Shown here: positions 33,662 through 36,818 of the stretch, in pieces
Numbering within the stretch: the stretch's first letter is position 1
Layout: each line of letters opens with the position of its first letter
From: Bacteroidales bacterium
Lineage (GTDB): Bacteria; Bacteroidota; Bacteroidia; Bacteroidales; UBA932
Length of the DNA: 36,818 nt
Direction of reading: 5' to 3'
Assembly (NCBI GenBank): GCA_016288775.1
Contig: JAEELG010000098.1
Location: 1-36,818, forward strand
The notes under the pieces: model-generated
The model's database searches: none
The model's input: the letters and a program-made list of their open reading frames with translations, nothing else
Told to the model about the DNA's origin: nothing
Made by a program: the position numbers and the translations under genes

Positions 33662-33691
33662 CAAATATAAGCTCTTTTTGCTCAATGGCAA
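33662..33691 (-). promoter_or_regulatory. Promoter of the candidate small RNA
   Basis: Minus strand TTG (33691-33689), 19-nt spacer, TATATTTG (33669-33662). The start would be about 33657-33655, immediately before the A-run that forms the closing stem. Confidence 0.65.
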
Positions 33692-33722
33692 AAACAAAGT
33701 TTTCTTTTGCGGCCAAACGCAT

Positions 33723-35087
33723 TTAGACCTTGAAGAACCGGTCGATGTCCTTGATGGTCTGGGGAAGGGCGAAGATTGCGACGCGGTCGTAGTCTTCGAT
33801 GCGGGTGTCGCCCACGGCGATGAACGATTCGCTGCCGCGGATCACGCCGGCTATTATCGCATTGGCCGGGAAATTCAATTCCTTGATGGGCTTCTTGGTG
33901 ATGGCGCTGCCAGGAGCCACGGTATATTCGATGATCTCGGCGTTGCTGCCCGAAAGATACTTCACGAAACGCGCCTTGCCGGACAAAGTGAACTTGAAGA
34001 TCCTGCCGGCCGTGATGAGTTTCTTGTTGATCACGGTATCCACGCCCATCTCCTCCGCCAGGCGGATATACTCGATATTCTCAACCTCCGCCACGGTGCG
34101 CTGAACCCCGAACTTCTTTGCCACAACGCATGACAGCACGTTGCTCTCGTCGCTCTCGGTAAGTGAAATGAAGGCGTCGTAGTCGCGTATCCCCTCCTCG
34201 TAAAGGAAATCGGAGTCGCTGCCGTCGCCGTTCACCACCATGACGGTGTCCGGAAGGCGCTCGGAAAGCACCAGGCAGCGTTCCTTGTCCTTCTCGATAA
34301 TCTTCACCGCCTCAATCTGGGAGCTGAGCGTACGGGCCACCATCTCAGCAAGCGGAGTGCCGCCAAGTATCATCACCCGGCCGATGTTTTTTTCGGCCTT
34401 GCCAAAATACTTGATGATGCTCTTCATGCCCTCGCGCTTCGACACCGTGAACAGCAGGTCGCCGAACTGGAACTTGGTATCGAACTTGGGAATGATGGTC
34501 TTTTCGTCGCGGGAGATGGCGATTATGCGGAACAGAGTGGTCTCCTCGGGAGTCATCATGCGGATGAACTCCTCGAGGCGGAGGTCCACCATCGGAGAGT
34601 CCTCGTCGATCTTGAACACCGAAATCTGAAGCTTTCCGTGAGCGAAATCCATGGTGTCCGAAGAAGAAACGTGCTTCAGAGAATTCACGATTTCGTCGGC
34701 CGCACTCTTCTCGGGATAGAACATGAGCTCTATGCCCAACTCCTTGAACAGCAGGCGGTTTTCCGCAGCAAGATAGTCCTCGTCGTTGATGCGTGCGATA
34801 ACCTTCTTGGCGCCGATCTGCTTGGCCAGCAGGGCGCCCACGATATTCACTTCCTGAGTGGTGAAAGGATACACGGCGATGAACAGGTCGGCACGTGCGA
34901 CTCCGGCGTCCCTCAGCGTCTTTATCGAAGAAGGATTGCCCTGGAACACCTCCACGTCGGCGTACCCGCTCAGAGCGTTAAGGCGCCGCGCGTCGTTGTC
35001 GATGACCGTAACCTCGTTGGCCTCGGCCCTGAGCATCTTTGCAAGATGGGAGCCGATTTCACCGGCGCCCTCGATGACTATCTTCAT
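33723..35087 (-). CDS. trkA: Trk potassium uptake regulatory protein TrkA
   Basis: 454 residues, the normal size, with two RCK units. The first NAD-binding motif is GAGEIG (7-12) in MKIVIEGAGEIGSHLAKML, followed by VTVIDNDARRLNAL; the second half restarts with VMILGGTPLAEMVARTL and VKIIEKDKERC. TrkA_C domains follow each. It gates the TrkH/KtrB potassium channel from the cytoplasm; no channel gene is in the window. Its ATG lies inside the upstream glycosyltransferase gene (29-nt overlap), so translation is probably coupled. Confidence 0.96.
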   Translation of the reverse strand: MKIVIEGAGEIGSHLAKMLRAEANEVTVIDNDARRLNALSGYADVEVFQGNPSSIKTLRDAGVARADLFIAVYPFTTQEVNIVGALLAKQIGAKKVIARINDEDYLAAENRLLFKELGIELMFYPEKSAADEIVNSLKHVSSSDTMDFAHGKLQISVFKIDEDSPMVDLRLEEFIRMMTPEETTLFRIIAISRDEKTIIPKFDTKFQFGDLLFTVSKREGMKSIIKYFGKAEKNIGRVMILGGTPLAEMVARTLSSQIEAVKIIEKDKERCLVLSERLPDTVMVVNGDGSDSDFLYEEGIRDYDAFISLTESDESNVLSCVVAKKFGVQRTVAEVENIEYIRLAEEMGVDTVINKKLITAGRIFKFTLSGKARFVKYLSGSNAEIIEYTVAPGSAITKKPIKELNFPANAIIAGVIRGSESFIAVGDTRIEDYDRVAIFALPQTIKDIDRFFKV

Positions 35088-36120
35088 AACGTCTTATATA
35101 ACTGAATATTCCGCCTCCGCGAAAAAGGCTCTGCAATATAATGTTTATTTTCCAATATCCCTCGACTTTGGCGCTCCCGTTCACGCCCGCCGGAGCTTCA
35201 CGGCGAAAGCGGCGGAAGCCCCTGTGCGCCTTGACCACGGCCCGGAAATCCGCCGGACGCCCGCTCAGAAGGTACACGCACGCCGAAGCGATATCCAGCA
35301 GCATACGGAAGCAAATGCGCATGCGCGCCTTCACAGGCCCCACCGTCGCCGGCAGGTTGTTTTCCAGCAGCAGCAGGTTGTTGCGATGGTTGAGCTCCAG
35401 CTTCCAGGGCGATTTCGGGACGAGCGTGCCGCCTCCCAGATGCCACACCGTACTCTGCGGCACCACGGCCACGGTGAACCCCAGCCGCTGCGCACGCCAG
35501 CAATAATCGATTTCCTCCATGTGCGCGAAGAAGCGGTCGTCCAGGCCGCCAAGGCGCCTCCAGAGCGACGCCCTGGTAAGCAGACACGCTCCGCTGACCC
35601 ACATGAGCGGGGCGGGACCGTCATACTGACCGCTGTCTTCCTCCGTGCGCCGGAGCACACGCCCGCGGCAGAAAGGATACCCGAAACGGTCCAGATAACC
35701 GCCACCAGCACCGGCATACTCGAAACGCGACAGACGCCCGTACGAGCCGTCCTCCGCCTGCACCAGCGCGTGCAGCTTTGGCCCGCAGGCGCCGCATTCC
35801 GGATGCGAATCCATATACTCCACCAGCGGCTCGAGCCAGCCGGGAGACACATCGATATCGGAATTCACCAGCAGGAAATACTCGGCGTCGACCTGCGCCA
35901 GCGCGCGATTGTAACCGCCGGTAAAACCGAAATTGCTGCCAAGCGGGATTGTCGCGACCTGAGGGAAAGCCTCCGCCACATACTCAAGGGAACCGTCGTC
36001 GGAGCCGTTGTCGGCCACCACTACCCCGGCGTCCGGAGGACATGACGCCACCAGACCGGGGAGAAACGCCTCAAGATAGCGCTTCGTGTTCCAGTTGAGT
36101 ATGACGACGGCTGTCTTCAT
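35059..36120 (-). CDS. Glycosyltransferase family 2
   Basis: 353 residues from ATG 36120. AVVILNWNTKRYLEAFLPGL, VVADNGSDDGSLEYV, GSNFGFTGGYNRAL and LLVNSDIDV (DxD-equivalent) define a GT2 of the WbbL/rhamnosyltransferase-like group; WVSGACLLTRASLWRRLGGLDDRFFAHMEEIDYCWRA holds the catalytic region with EEID. The frame stays open 46 codons further upstream, but that part is alanine-rich nonsense antisense to the SlyD Cys-rich tail region and is rejected. It lies 4 nt after slyD and overlaps trkA, forming a slyD-GT2-trkA run. Confidence 0.92.
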   Translation of the reverse strand: MKTAVVILNWNTKRYLEAFLPGLVASCPPDAGVVVADNGSDDGSLEYVAEAFPQVATIPLGSNFGFTGGYNRALAQVDAEYFLLVNSDIDVSPGWLEPLVEYMDSHPECGACGPKLHALVQAEDGSYGRLSRFEYAGAGGGYLDRFGYPFCRGRVLRRTEEDSGQYDGPAPLMWVSGACLLTRASLWRRLGGLDDRFFAHMEEIDYCWRAQRLGFTVAVVPQSTVWHLGGGTLVPKSPWKLELNHRNNLLLLENNLPATVGPVKARMRICFRMLLDIASACVYLLSGRPADFRAVVKAHRGFRRFRREAPAGVNGSAKVEGYWKINIILQSLFRGGGIFSYIRRYEDSHRGRR

Positions 36121-36124
36121 CGTT

Positions 36125-36727
36125 TCAGTTCTTGCAGCCGCAATCGCCTTCGCAGCCGCAGTCCTCACTTCCGCAGTCGCCTTCGCAACCGCAGTCGCCA
36201 TCCTTGCAGCCGCCCTTGTGGCAGTTGCCGCAGCCCTCCTTGGGGAGGTACTCGCCATGCAGGCCCTCAGTCAGCTCCTTCTCCGTGGCTTCGCGGACCG
36301 CCTCCACCTTGCCGGTGAAGTGCAGGATCTTGCCCGCCATGGGATGGTTGAAGTCCATGGTCACGGTCTTCTCGCCGACGGCGGCGATGGTGCCCTGGAC
36401 CACCTGCCCTTCGGAATTCAGCATGGGAAGCGTACGCCCCGGAACGAGCAGTTCGGTGGCAGTGCGGCCGTCGATGATGAACGCCTCCATGGGAAGCTGC
36501 ACAAGATAGTTGGGATTATACGTGCCGTATCCCTCTTCCGGGCTGAGCGTGAATTCGAAAGGATCGCCGGCAACCTTGCCGTCGAGCGCCGCTTCGAACT
36601 TGGGAAGCAACATTCCGGTACCGTGTATGTATTCCAGAGGGGCCTCGGAACCGGCCTTGTCGGCGGTCTTGCCCTCGACTTCGAGTTCGTAGCTCACGGC
36701 CACGACTTTGTTTTTCTGAATCTTCAT
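36125..36727 (-). CDS. SlyD-type FKBP peptidyl-prolyl isomerase with Cys-rich tail
   Basis: 200 residues. FKBP part: VVAVSYELEVEG, PLEYIHGTGMLLPKFEAALDG, then the inserted IF chaperone domain (about 70-125, SPEEGYGTYNPNYLVQLP) and TVTMDFNHPMAGKILHF, all typical of SlyD. The last ~37 residues contain ten Cys plus a His in CGC/GDC repeats, a metal-binding tail like the one SlyD uses for nickel. It isomerises prolyl bonds and chaperones cytoplasmic proteins, and may store or deliver metal. The -7 box TAACTTTG (36754-36747) lies 19 nt before the ATG. Confidence 0.93.
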   Translation of the reverse strand: MKIQKNKVVAVSYELEVEGKTADKAGSEAPLEYIHGTGMLLPKFEAALDGKVAGDPFEFTLSPEEGYGTYNPNYLVQLPMEAFIIDGRTATELLVPGRTLPMLNSEGQVVQGTIAAVGEKTVTMDFNHPMAGKILHFTGKVEAVREATEKELTEGLHGEYLPKEGCGNCHKGGCKDGDCGCEGDCGSEDCGCEGDCGCKN

Positions 36728-36746
36728 TTTTTTAGTCCTAAAAATG

Positions 36747-36775
36747 CAAAGTTAAGCATTTTTTCAGTATATTTG
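36747..36775. promoter_or_regulatory. Divergent -7 boxes: slyD (minus) and DUF1846 gene (plus)
   Basis: Minus TAACTTTG (36754-36747) for slyD; plus TATATTTG (36768-36775), which ends 8 nt before ATG 36784. No TTG at ideal spacing for either. Confidence 0.55.
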
Positions 36776-36783
36776 TAGTCCGT

Positions 36784-36818
36784 ATGAAATACGGATTCGA
36801 CAACGAGAAATATCTCAA
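36784..36818 (+). CDS. Start of a probable DUF1846 protein (cut by window edge)
   Basis: Only 11 complete codons are visible, MKYGFDNEKYL. This closely resembles the N-terminus of DUF1846 proteins (GFDNEKYLxMQSEHI...), which are widespread in Bacteroidetes and Firmicutes. A consensus -7 box 8 nt before the ATG supports a real start. The rest lies outside the window, so the assignment is tentative. Confidence 0.55.
   Translation, partial: MKYGFDNEKYL

Noticed and set aside
36121..36258. 46-codon N-terminal extension of the GT2 gene
   Set aside because: It overlaps the SlyD Cys-tail codons in another frame and gives an Ala/Thr/Arg-rich string; GT2 proteins begin at MKTAVVILNW.

Overview
The window looks like a chromosomal segment of a fairly GC-rich member of the Bacteroidales (Bacteroidota). 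The evidence is the Bacteroidetes-type promoter element TAnnTTTG, sometimes with TTG 19-20 bp upstream; a fimbrillin / Mfa2 / tip-protein operon; many lipobox lipoproteins; a bactofilin beside secA; a TMEM43-like membrane protein; and an HI0933-type flavoprotein. I cannot name the genus. No transposase, phage structural gene, CRISPR array or rRNA was seen.

Layout. 1-7638 (minus): a 154-aa unknown, lipoate-protein ligase, the whole glycine cleavage system (gcvT, gcvH, split gcvPA/gcvPB), a calcineurin-like lipoprotein phosphoesterase and an SDR dehydrogenase cut by the window edge. A good promoter lies inside the end of lplA, just before gcvT. 7701-8348 (plus): a short arginase-superfamily protein. 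8315-13190 (minus): ssb, then fimbrillin, FimB/Mfa2-like anchor and a DUF4906-like tip protein, packed as one operon. 13191-13488: a gene-free control region with repeated ATCGAAAGAA decamers. 13489-17527: a small zinc-ribbon protein, bactofilin and secA. 17590-22535: a polysaccharide group of two GT2 enzymes, a DUF616 protein and a flippase fused to a TupA-like ATP-grasp domain; the flippase part carries an in-frame palindromic insertion. 22589-27350: tRNA-Gly(CCC), a TMEM43-like protein, a very large fimbrillin-like lipoprotein and a 46-residue peptide gene. 27452-29736: HI0933-type flavoprotein and a lipoprotein alpha/beta hydrolase.

29739-33691 is the most accessory-looking part and by eye is less GC-rich than trkA and the glycosyltransferases. 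In transcription order it holds a predicted structured small RNA with its own promoter and terminator, a MazG-like pyrophosphohydrolase, a PD-(D/E)XK-DUF2075 nuclease/helicase, a DUF4406/deoxyribosyltransferase-like protein and a Fic protein with a fused VbhA-like N-terminus. The Fic gene lies between two 66-bp direct repeats; the outer repeat is the orphan 3' end of a second DUF4406 gene. I read this as a candidate nucleotide-directed defence module with a secondarily inserted Fic cassette (inference).

33723-36818 returns to housekeeping genes: trkA, a GT2 glycosyltransferase, a SlyD-type prolyl isomerase with a cysteine-rich tail, and the first codons of a probable DUF1846 protein. A recurrent feature is a -7 box ending only 4-8 nt before the start codon, suggesting that several genes are read from leaderless or nearly leaderless mRNAs.
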